Of a DNA stretch of 64,000 bases, positions 36,323-46,921 are shown in pieces; the first letter of the stretch is position 1; each line of letters begins with the position of its first letter. Below the pieces are notes generated by a model that ran no database searches, had not been told where the DNA came from, and was given only the letters and a program-made list of their open reading frames with translations. Both the position numbers and the translations under genes were made by a program. The DNA comes from Sapria himalayana (Eukaryota; Streptophyta; Magnoliopsida; Malpighiales; Rafflesiaceae). Location: positions 62,001 through 126,000 of the forward strand of contig JAREIK010018712.1 in NCBI GenBank assembly GCA_029783825.1, given 5' to 3'.

Positions 36323-37154
36323 CTAAGAAGCACGAACACGGACACAGACACGGGGATACAACACGGCAGGATACGAGGACACGACAGATTATAAAAAACT
36401 AGGATACGGATACGACTAGGATACGGCATGATAAAAAAATAAAATTAAAAATAAAAATTATTTTTTTTTATAAATATTAGGTATTTTATAAAATAAATTA
36501 AATTAAATTAAAATATTTTATTATATAAAATAAATATATATTGTTTATTTTATAAAATAAAAATATTTTATTTTATTTTATTTTATAAGATAATATTTAT
36601 AATTATTTTATTTTATAAGATAATATTTTATAATTATATATATAAAAATATATATTTTTTATTTTATAAAATAAAAATATTTTATTTTATTTTATAAAAT
36701 ATTTTATTTTATGCCACATCCTCACACAAATATGTCCGCCCCCTGCCTCCCCCTCAAATCACACCCGCCCCTGCCTCTCTCCTCAAATCGCACTGCCCCT
36801 GCCTCTCCCCTCAAATCGCGCCGCCCTTCCGCTCCCCCAAATCGCGCCCGCTCCTGCCTCTCCCTCAAATCGCGCCCGCTCCCTGCCTCACCCTCAAATC
36901 TCTTCCGCCCCCTGCCAGTGGCCAATGTGCCCATGCGGCAATGTTGGCCACCCGACGTCATCGGATATTGGGCACTATAGACATGGATATGGCTGCCGAC
37001 GGAACCATCTGATACGTCACATGGCGTATCGGATCCGGATTGATCAATGATACGCCACGTGGCATATCGGACACGTGTCCGTGTCCGTGCCATGTCGTGT
37101 CCACGTGTCCAGGTGTCGGACACGGCTGTAGGGAGCCATGTCCGTGCTTCCTTG
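36323..37154. mobile_element. small DNA element with 8-bp target duplication and inverted ends
   Basis: Ends CTAAGAAGCACGAACACGG and, inverted, CAAGGAAGCACGGACATGG (about 15 of 19 identical), flanked by the exact duplication ATATTATT (36315-36322 and 37155-37162). 832 bp. It contains a GACACGG-rich left arm, an AT-rich middle of TTTTATTTTA units, a GC-rich minisatellite and a right arm with GTGTCCGTGTCCGTGCC. It has no transposase, so it is non-autonomous; the 8-bp duplication points to the hAT superfamily, but its ends differ from the TAGAGGTGTCAA family. Long open frames across the GC-rich part lack known domains. Confidence 0.85.
36736..36915 (+). repeat. GC-rich minisatellite
   Basis: Imperfect tandem copies of a ~26-30-bp unit around CCTGCCTC(T)CCCTCAAATCGC, about six units. 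Located inside the element at 36323-37154. Composition contrasts sharply with the AT-rich block on its left. Confidence 0.88.
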
Positions 37155-37559
37155 ATATTATTAGGCTGGTTACTAATATGAGATCTCCATTTAAATTTTT
37201 CAAAAATCCTATATTAATTCATTATATGCATACATACATTTAACATACTTATCATAAAATTTCTAGATCTACCTGTAAATTTGATATAATAAAAAGTTAT
37301 AAATTTTAAAAATAATTAATAATTAATAAACTTAAAAAATATAATAAATTAAAATCGATAACTTTCAATATATAAACTAGTCATAATTATATTCTTTTCA
37401 CATACATCATCATCCATTATATTGAGTTCAATTAAAAACTAAATTAAATAATATTAAAATTTTATGATATCTTACATTTTTATAATGACATTATCATATA
37501 TGAGAATCTTTTGGAAGTCTTTAGAAAATACAAAATATAATAAGTATAATATATGAGAA

Positions 37560-38500
37560 TGCTATAAATAATAATATCATGATAAATATAATCATATGAA
37601 TTTTCAAAGAGTATCGCTTGATTGAAATTTTTCATGTTAGATGTATGTGTCGCATAATAAATTTAATAGTACAAACTGATTTTAAAAATAATTTATTAGT
37701 TATTATTATAAATATAAAATATATTCAAATACTAAAAACTTCTATCAAATTATAAAAATTTTAAAATGTATGCAAATTGATACATCTAAATAGAAAATAT
37801 TTCCATTAGATGTTAAGCATCGTTGAAATTGAATATACATAATATTATTTAAATGTGTTGATTACTAATATATTACATTTGATTTCATTAATAGTAAAAC
37901 TAATAAAATAAGAATTAATAAATAAAAATGAAATATAATATTTTCTTTTTTAAAATTCAAAAATAAATTTTATAATATAACAAACTTATGTTTGTCTTTA
38001 TACACCCTCACATATTAGTAATATTTATAACGTATGTAATATATTTAACTAATATAGAAAATACTCATATTTTATTTGACATATCTATTAAGATAAAAAA
38101 AATATTTAAAATTTATTTGAATGAATAATAAAAGTGTGATTTAAAAGAGTCAAAAATATTATGAAATATATATCACATATGTATTTTCATTAATCAGCTG
38201 TTAAAATCAAAAAATAAAATTTAAGAATAATTAGAAAACATATTCAAATATTATAAAAATAAATATGCTAATTATAATAAGCCTCCGAATACATAAAATA
38301 ATATTATATTTGGATACGATGAATTCTTATTTAAATTAGTTGGGGATAAACAACATGATGATTTATTGAATAAGTATAAGCTATTAAAATACTTAAATAT
38401 TAATAACTATTATATTTTTAACCACAATAATATAAAAAATTTCGACACATTATGTTTATATAAATTATATGAATTATTATTTTCAATACTATTTAAAATG
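37560..38500 (+). pseudogene. hAT transposase relic, plus strand
   Basis: Plus-strand reading gives IFHVRCMCRIINLIVQTD (about 37628; the C..H motif region), a degraded LDV.HR.N..Y segment near 37808 and GYDEFLFKLVGDKQHDDLLN then KYKLLKYLN (about 38315-38400). Many stops. It is related to, but more decayed than and opposite in orientation to, the six TAGAGGTGTCAA copies. Ends not found. Confidence 0.7.
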
Positions 38501-38730
38501 ACACAATATATTAATTTCTATGATAATTAGTGTTACATTGGATTTTATGTTTTCTATTGTTCTAAATATTATAATTACTAGAACAAAATTTCTATCATAT
38601 ATTATTAAAATTTTGACATGCTTAAACGATAAAAAATATGCATGAAGTTTTCTAGTATTAGAACCATATGATAAATTACATGATAAATTTAAATTTAAAA
38701 CTATGAAAATTAGAATCACATAAAATAACA

Positions 38731-39918
38731 TATGGTAGTGATTATTCAGTAGTCAATACCAAGAACATTACAATGTGCTCATTTTTTTTATTTTCAAAGG
38801 TTTGTCAATTTAAATTTAAGTGTTTAATTTTTTGCTAATGTATTTTAGTTTACATTGCATGTTTTATTCAAGAAAGTTTTTTTATATTTCATTTATTATA
38901 TATTAATTAATAAATTAATTATCTGTATATTGACCCACGACACGAGTAATCTAATTGCTGGGAAAGTTAAAGGCGAGCTTCCCAGAGAACACGAGTTCCA
39001 TCCTCACGAGCTACTCCTCTAATTACAAGGAAATAGATGGCCTTGCTCTTAGGCCAATAACTATTCATGGAGCCAATCTAGCTCAAAAATATTAAGTTTA
39101 TAGATATATATAGATACACATACATATACATACATACATACATATGCAAGATATTCAAAACCTAGACTAGTCCAAGCTAGCGACTAGCTTAGAGGTTTGA
39201 CCAATGACTAATCAAGGCAGCTTGAACCAGGCTAGCCTATTCAAATTTCAAGACACATGCTAACATTGATCAATCTAGGCAAGCATGCGGCTGCACTACA
39301 CTACACCTAGGCTAGCATAGATTAAACACTTGTCTGGCTAGGCATGAACCATGCCGATAAGCTAATTCATGTTGAGTTCATAACAAACATTTTGTCAGCC
39401 CAACATGTTGGTCCGATTAGGTCACAAAAAAAAAAAAAATTAGCTAGTATTACACGACTCATTTGTCACCTTTACAAATAATCAACATAACATTTAATCA
39501 AACTAAACAAGATACTTGTGACTAAAAAACTTGTAATCAATCTCTCATAAACTATTTTAGGCTGTATACAATTTTCCATAATTTACAAATCAAATACATT
39601 GTCTGAGATCGAAAACTAAGTGATTACACCATATATAATTCCTTCCAAATAAAGAATAAGCCAAGTCATGCTGGCATGATCTACTTTGGAAGATAGTGGC
39701 CCAACATGGCTAAAGATTTAAAAAGCCCATTGAGCAAATCGAAGCATGTTGGGTCGAATCAAGTCACACAATTATCCAACACATCCCATATTGAAGGCAC
39801 AAGTCATTCTAAGCCCGTGTCATTTGCTAGCCCAGCTCGAGATATGCCTTAGTTAGTCAAAAGTATAGGCAAGGCACAAAATAAAGATGTGCCTTGTGCT
39901 AAGCAAACTCATCCTAGG
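38731..39918. other. unassigned stretch with possible old hAT arm fragments
   Basis: Includes a more balanced segment at 38930-39065 (see findings), ATAC repeats near 39115-39145, and words such as TAGAGGTTTGACC (39190) and TTTGTCACCTTTA (39474). These could be degraded TAGAGGTGTCAA ends, but no target duplication supports them. Confidence 0.4.
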
Positions 39919-40347
39919 TAGAGGTGTCAAATGTGACATGTTGAGCCGTGCCAGCCAATTTTTTAGCCGGCCCAACCGTGCTTTCGTGCCGAACTAGGCA
40001 CAACACGGTTACTGTACCGTGTCGTGCCTGGCCCGGCATGGTTCTGTGGAGGTCAGCCTGACACGGGCCCACAGTACTAATCCGCCGGGTTCGGCTGTGT
40101 GTCGTCGCCCCACCGCACAGCCGAACCCCTAATTTTAAAAAATAATTAGGTTTTTCGGTTCATGCCGAGGTATCATGCCAACGGGTCACGGTACCGTGCT
40201 GAGCCAGGCACGGCATGAGGCCTAGTTGGCCTTGGCACGGCAAGGCACGAGCCCGGGCATAAAAAATTCATATGTCGGGCCAGCCCAGGCACGGCCGAAT
40301 CATGCCGTGCCTCGTGCCGGAACGGGCCGGCCCGGTCGACACCTCTA
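39919..40347 (+). mobile_element. non-autonomous hAT copy (429 bp)
   Basis: TAGAGGTGTCAA at the left and TCGACACCTCTA at the right, flanked by the exact 8-bp duplication ATCCTAGG (39911-39918 and 40348-40355). Contains only GC-rich arm sequence of the family (GGCACAACACGG, CCGTGTCGTGCCTGGCC, GGGCCGGCCCGG). An internal-deletion derivative moved by transposase supplied elsewhere. Confidence 0.97.
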
Positions 40348-40397
40348 ATCCTAGGTTGAGTTCATGCCTAGGGACTAATAGCTAGCAAATGGCTAAG

Positions 40398-40710
40398 TAT
40401 CACATCAACATTTATGGAAGGCTCTTCTCTCCATCAAATGGAGGAAAATAACCCTTAAAAAATTTCTATAAGGAGATAGAAAACTTCTAATAATATGAAG
40501 AAATTTACTTTTCCAAACAAAGTATGAAATGTTCTAAATAATTAAAATATCAAGAATCTTCCAAAGCTCTAAAGTATTATAAAGTATTAATAATCTTCCA
40601 AAGTTCTAAACACTTTCATTAATATGTTTAAAAGAAGAGGTGGTCTTATATATAAACCACAATGTTATAAACTTCTTTATTGAATATTAAACTTACTTTT
40701 TTATAGTATT
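40398..40710 (+). repeat. gypsy 5' LTR, first part
   Basis: Begins TATCACATCAACATTTATGG, aligning with the 3' LTR start, and runs to TTCTTTTG where the truncated hAT copy 3 begins. The rest of this LTR is 44291-44375. Confidence 0.82.
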
Positions 40711-41339
40711 CTTTTGGGTCGTGCCATGATGGCACGACCCATTTTTGGTAGATCAATAAGGCCACCATGTCGTGTCGGGCACAACCTAGTATAACAATCA
40801 TGTCGTGCCTAGCACGGCATACTAGATTATGGCCAGCCCATTTGGCCAGTCTGGACAGATTCAGGCCGAGTCATGCCGGGCCATGCCGGGTCAGGCCCGT
40901 AGATGCAAGCCTAGGATTAGATTGACCGATCACCAAGACTGACTCACCAATTACAGTTTAATGATTTTAAATTTTTTTTTTATAAATTTAAAATTTTAAG
41001 TTACCTATTATGAATTACGACATTAAATTATTCATTTATTTTACATAAATCATAAAAAATGAATTCATTAATACAAATTATAAATGATACAATTTAATAA
41101 TCAAAAATATCAAAAAATACATCCATCAATATTCAATCATCATCCAATCCAAAAAAAATAAAAAAACACGTCACAATAACATAAGATAAAAATCATCAAT
41201 CATTATCATGTGACCTAAAATGCAGACTCAATCATAATATCAATCAGTATAAGTATGCAAGTGATTATAATCACGTAAGCATTTGATTGTATTACCAACA
41301 GTGAGCTCAACCTCAATATCCTCAAATTACCACAAGTCA

Positions 41340-43038
41340 ACATCTCTTAGCAACTCATCTGCTCTTCTTCCAGCATGATTCTAGATGCTCAATCTCGAAC
41401 CCTCTCAATCCTTCATGCATGCTAGTGTCTCAATAATAACTGATCATAATCTTGATCTCTTATCCGAAATAATAATAATTACAATAGAAAAATAAACTTT
41501 GATTCTACGCTCGACATCGAAGGAGTCAGTAAATCCAATATCATCTTAGACAGCACAAAATAAATCTACTCATATGATTTCTATCATTATAAAATATCAA
41601 GATTATTGTTATCATTATATGATATGATTAATCAAAAATCAATATCTAAATACCGAGACAGCTCACTCTTATTTGACGGTCCACCGAATCATTTTTCTCT
41701 TGTTAACCGAATGGAGATCATCTTCGGATATGGTGTACATGTCTAACTAGGAGCCTAACTACAACTATAACTAATACCTAGTGTCGTAATATATAATTAA
41801 TCCAGTCAACTTTTTATGAATGAACCCTTCATAATAGTATTTCAGGTTCATACATGAAGATATGTATATCAAAATATTTTATACTCATTCCACATTAACC
41901 CTAAGATCCATACAAACAGACAGATAATAAAAAGATTGAATGGTCGACTAGTACTTTAAGTACTTGATTTCTATCTCAATAGTCATGTCACTAAATATTG
42001 AGTCATTTCTAAACTTTTTAAATATACAAGTAATGTTACATATGCATCTGAGTGTAATACAAATGATGGAAGTGTAAACTACGAATACATATTCAATCTA
42101 TCATAAAAAATTTTCAGGAATTTCATAAATAAAATTTACATATCTCAGTCACTATCCTTAATAATAAGTCTGTCACTCTTACTATATTACATGTTCATAT
42201 CTAACATATGACTCAAACATCAAGTAAGTATAATCCTAATAGTATCTCACATCTGTTTGAAATTAGACCCGCGGACAAACAGAGAATACCAAAATTTTAT
42301 TGTCTGCTAGATATTCGAAAATATTTTAGTGAGTTTTATATTTTTTCTTAAGCGAAAAAAATGACTTTCATCATTGTTATACTATCAGGTTAATGATATG
42401 ACTCATTTATCTAACGTGAAAAAATTCTCCTAATGGCACGTCTCTAATAGTCAGAATAAACAACTACTCCATTATTAGATACGTTATTAAATGTGATAAT
42501 AAATATTTTATTTTAAATATTATATTCCTTAAAGATTCTCATTATGCCCTCATATATGATCGAGTCATCATAAAGATAGATAATCTCTAAAAATCCTAAT
42601 ATATTTTTATTAAGTATCCATTTAAAATCTACATAGTGAACAGTAAGGTATGCAAAAGATGCATCATCATAACTACTATAGATATCGGATATCACAGACA
42701 TCACAATCTATATTACCTAGATTCATTAGATATTATTTATTTTTCTAACTTATAATATTTTAGTATGTCATTCATATATATGGATCTACAAATCCTACGA
42801 TATACAGACTGAAAATAAATATGTATGATACTGACTACCCTAGAATCTTATGAAAATCTAATCAAATGATCTATTATGATTATCATTTTGACCATATCTT
42901 CACTCACTAATTCGTTGTGGTATATGAAAGGAGTTAATAAAAACTCCAATTCTCAATTAGATTTGTCTAGAATCTAATACATCATTTTTTTTTGTAAAAT
43001 AATCAACATACCTCTTTAATTGTTGAGTCCCACATGCA

Positions 43039-43073
<35 letters not shown>

Positions 43074-43080
43074 CAATATT
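41340..43080 (-). pseudogene. hAT transposase relic, copy 3 (old)
   Basis: Aligned by eye with copies 1 and 2. The first-aspartate region MMSVISDIYSSYDDASFAYL is at 42704, the C-terminal dimerisation region is near 41460-41360, and the shared in-frame TAA is at 42959-42957. More divergent than copies 1, 2 and 6, with numerous stops. Confidence 0.8.
43041..43071 (+). repeat. AT microsatellite
   Basis: Uninterrupted 31-bp AT run inside old hAT copy 3, at the BED-finger end. Confidence 0.95.
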
Positions 43081-44499
43081 TATATTGTGACAATTCTAAT
43101 CGATACTCTTAATATTTTTATTTTATATTATGTTAAAATGAGTCCAAATTATAGATATTCTTCTAATTTTTTATTTTTTAAATATTTTAATTTGAGTTGA
43201 TGTCACAAGAGAACACATGATTTCAACCTCAATCCTTTCCATATGGTCATAATTATTAATATTATATACATTTATGTTAATGTTAGTTTCATTATCATTA
43301 AATTTACTATTTGTCATTTTTAATTTTTTTTAGTTTATGAATTATATTCTAATTTCTAAATTAAAAATTAATTGATATTAATAAAATAAAAAAATTAAAT
43401 AAAAATTAAATAAAAATTAAAAAATAAAACCCGATTAGCATTATGTAAGCTTATGAAGAGGAGAGAAAGAGTCATAGCCCACACCACACTTAATTTTTTT
43501 GCGATCCATGTTCATGGTCCATGTTCTTTAAGCTTTACAAAAAAAATCTAAAGCTAAGATTATAAATCTTAGCTTTAGCCATGAGAGAAAGAAAACCAAG
43601 ACTAAGAAGAAAGAGAAGATAGAGAGAGAAGAGAGATTTGAATTTGATTTGAATGGAAAAATCAACATATCAAATCCTATTTATATAGATTTTTTAAAAA
43701 ATATATTTTTTTAAACAAATTTTCAATATTTTTTATTATTTAAATTGGGCAGAAACCTGACAGCTATTAAATCTTCTGCCCTAGACATTGAAAGTAAATC
43801 CAACGGCCTGAATCTTCAGCAATTTTTTATTTCTTTTGAACCGTTAGAAACCAAACAAGAATGGGAGATCCAATGCTTTTGGATAGTCCAAAAACTTCAG
43901 CCTTCGGAGTGTCAGCTAGGGAGGGGAAAAGGCATGCACATCCACATGCACTTAGGTCATGCCACACAAATGCGCTCATCCAACTAAGTGGCAGGTTTAT
44001 TAAAAAAACTACCACGTTTAGTAAGCGGGGAGGGTGGATTTTTAAAAATAATATAATAATTTAAAAAAATGGGTGAGGCATGCGCGGTCCAATTGGACCT
44101 CACTTGATACCCAATCCGATTTCCGAGGCTCGGCATAGTGCCCGAGCGACTGGACTATGCCTATGGGCCAAGCAGCCAAGTCATGTCTGACTAGGCACGA
44201 TTCTGGATCGTGCCGTGCTGGACCAGGCATGGCTCAATCTGGTCGTGCCCAATGTCATGTCAGGACTGTATGTCTCGTTTGACACCTCTATAGTGTCACT
44301 TGTAAGACAAATAAGAGACTGACATAGCAACATCCAAGAAGATGAGTTGTCTAAGTGCCACATGAAAACTTAACAAAAATATTATATCCATGATAGTTGA
44401 TATTAGAATCAAGATTGTGAGTGTTAAATAACTCAAAATAAAATAATAGTAAACTCACATATGAATAAATTCTTCAATGAAGTTCAAGAAAAACATTGA

Positions 44500-45484
44500 T
44501 CCTCCTGCTAAGGCAAAGAAAAAGAAAGGCAAGTTGTGCATCCTCTTACAAGCTTGAATGGTCGGGTAACCAGAGTAAAGATTATCATTATAGACACCAA
44601 AGAAAAAATGGATATCATATAGCAAAGCATGGAGAAGATCAAGTTAGATCTCAAAGTACAAGTCAAGACCTTCAAGAGGGAATGCAAAGCTCGATAATCT
44701 CGATGATATCATGTTAAGCATTCATGAAGATCTTGGATAAACTAATTAACTTGGAGTCAATGATACAATTCATGACTAATCATGAAGAGTAATTAAGACA
44801 AGAGATAATAATTCATAAGACTGCATTGTCAGTTGTGATGATAGCCACCCATAAGGCACCAAGGGTGGAGGTGCCAAAACCTCATACCTTTAGGAAGCAA
44901 TTGAATGCCAAAACATTAAAGAATTACTTATAACACATGAAAAGATAATTCGACGCAATTGTACTAACTGATTAGGCAACAAAGGTACACACAATTATCC
45001 TTTATCTCAATGATAATACAAGTGCTATTGTGACAAGATTTATGAAAATATAAAAGAAAGAATGTGCACAATAAATACTTGGACTAATTTCAAGAAAGAG
45101 AAAAAAGAAGTTATAAATAGAAGATGTAGCATATATGATGCATAAAAAAATGAAACATCTCAAACATATGAGATCAATTCGTAAATATGTCAATGAGTTC
45201 TCTTCCCTAATGATTGAGGTTCTTGATATGAGGATGGAGTAACTACTCTTCAATTTTGTGAGCAATTATAAGATTGGGCTGAGCAAGAGTTGGGGAGACA
45301 AGAAAACCAAAACTTAGTCACAAACATAGTAGTAGCAGAATCACTCATTGATTTTCAAAATGGGGACTCATCTCAAACCAAACCACTATACAAAAATAAT
45401 AATGCTAAAGGTAGGGGAAAGAATGACCCTAATAATTATAATAGTAGGGAAAGATCAAGTATGATCTCTACTAACAAACAATAA
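44500..45484 (+). pseudogene. gypsy gag relic
   Basis: Plus-strand pieces match the chromovirus gag core. They include KAPRVEVPKPHTFRKQLNAK near 44850 (family PKP..F.G.R.A.E...), LKHMRSIRKYVNEFSSLMIE near 45160 (family L...GS...Y...F..L), and TNIVVAESLIDFQNG (45290-45480; family A...AE.L..F). Separated by stops. It follows the 5' LTR as expected. Confidence 0.82.
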
Positions 45485-46921
45485 ATTATTTCCTATGCAA
45501 TAAGAAATAATTTATTGTACTTCAGACATCCACAAAAGTAAGTTGGATAACAATTAACTTCGCTGTCAAGCTATCACAATAAATATAATGTAAGATAAAA
45601 ATAAAAATTGAGTCATGTGAAGGCATGGTTAATTTCACAATAACAACCACAAATAACTTCAGAGTAGTGATCGAGATGAATTTCCCATGTCATGCAAAAA
45701 TTATGCACTTGCCTATTTTAAGCTCAAAGGCTTTTTTTTTTAAAAAAAAATATCATGTATAATTCCCACAATCAACGAAGGAAAATCTAAAACTCACATA
45801 TTATCGATTATGCAATTAAAGAAAGAGTTAAAAAATAATAAGATGACTTACTTAGCGGCTCTTAAGAAAAATTTGACTAATCATAAGAAAAATTTTATGC
45901 CCATGAAAGTCGAGGAGAAATTAGGCTAGTTTAAATATGTGATACTATCAAAGCTCCCCAAAAAAACTCCTACAAAGAAGGAAAAAAGATCACAATATCG
46001 AGTTAGAGACAAGAACCAAATCCCCAACCATAATGCCCTACATGATGACACCCTCTCCTCCTAATTGAAGAAGTTAATAAAAGAACTAAAAGAATTGTCG
46101 AATACCAAATTCATCCAACCATCCAAGATCTCATATGGTAAACAATCTTATTCCACAAGAAGCATAATAATTTTTTATGGATGGATATTGACTATTAGCC
46201 CCTCAACAAAATAACAATGAATAATAAATATCACATTATTCTTATTGTTAATTTATTTGACTAATTTAGCAAAGCAAGATATTTAATGAACTTGTATTCT
46301 GCACTTTGATAAATAAGATATTCTATCATTTCCTAGATAAGTTTATGATGATATATCTAAATGATATTAGTAATACATTAGATGAGCATATTAATAATTT
46401 AAGAAAAGTATTTTGACTATTAAAATAGAAGGAACTATATGTGAAGAGGAAAAAATATTACTTCCTCTGAAAGAATTTTATTTTTTATGACATCGCATAA
46501 AAGATAGTAAACTCAAGATGGATGAAAATAAGACCAAGACCAATCAAAAATAGAATCTCTCAACTAAATACCATAATTAAGATTCTTTCTAGGTCTAGTT
46601 AATATTACTGTCAATTCATCAAAAAGTATTTAATAAGAGTAACTTCATTAACAAATCTTCTCAAGAAGAGATACATAGATATGATATGAAAAGTGCCAAT
46701 AAGTCTTTGAAGAATGCTATAATGAAGGAGATGGCAGTGTCACTACATGACCACACCAAGATATTTAAGGTACACATTGAATATTAACTATTAAAGTTAA
46801 TATTAAAGTGATTCTTATGCAGGAAAAATATCACATAGCTTTTAAAAGCAACAAGCTAGATGAAATGAAGAAGCAATATACAATCCAAGAGAAGGAGATG
46901 ACAGTGATTATCCATTGCTTG
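45485..46921 (+). pseudogene. gypsy protease / reverse transcriptase relic
   Basis: Plus-strand RT region near 46350-46720: MIYLNDISNTLDEHINNLRK (YLDDI box with L-N-D), ELYVKRKKYYF, SLTNLLKK, LRYTLNINY. RNase H-like KISHSF and EEAIYNPREGDDSDYPLL (family QEKEMTAIVHCL in a shifted frame) follow, up to the hAT insertion at 46922. Heavily mutated. Confidence 0.82.

Larger units (their letters stand above)
40709..44290 (-). mobile_element. hAT transposon copy 3 (old), left end lost, in gypsy 5' LTR
   Basis: Right end GTTTGACACCTCTA at 44278-44290. The left terminal repeat is missing: gypsy LTR sequence (TTATAGTATTCTTTTG) passes directly into family arm sequence GGGTCGTGCC. Compared with the 3' LTR, about 30 bp of LTR are also absent at this junction, so one deletion removed the LTR edge and the hAT tip. 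The interior is a very mutated minus-strand transposase. Confidence 0.85.

Noticed and set aside
36736..36915. CRISPR-like spaced repeats
   Set aside because: The repeats are contiguous and imperfect without unique spacers, in a plant nuclear context.
36711..37243. Proline-rich open frame and its antisense counterpart (up to 133 codons)
   Set aside because: Produced by the GC-rich minisatellite and the GACACGG-type arms of the 36323-37154 element; no conserved domain.
38930..39065. tRNA-like sequence
   Set aside because: No A-box/B-box pair or cloverleaf could be drawn by eye.
39190..39474. Possible hAT miniature element (TAGAGGTTTGACC ... TTTGTCACCTTTA)
   Set aside because: Flanks GACTAGCT and CAAATAAT do not match, and the arm sequence is not clearly of the family.
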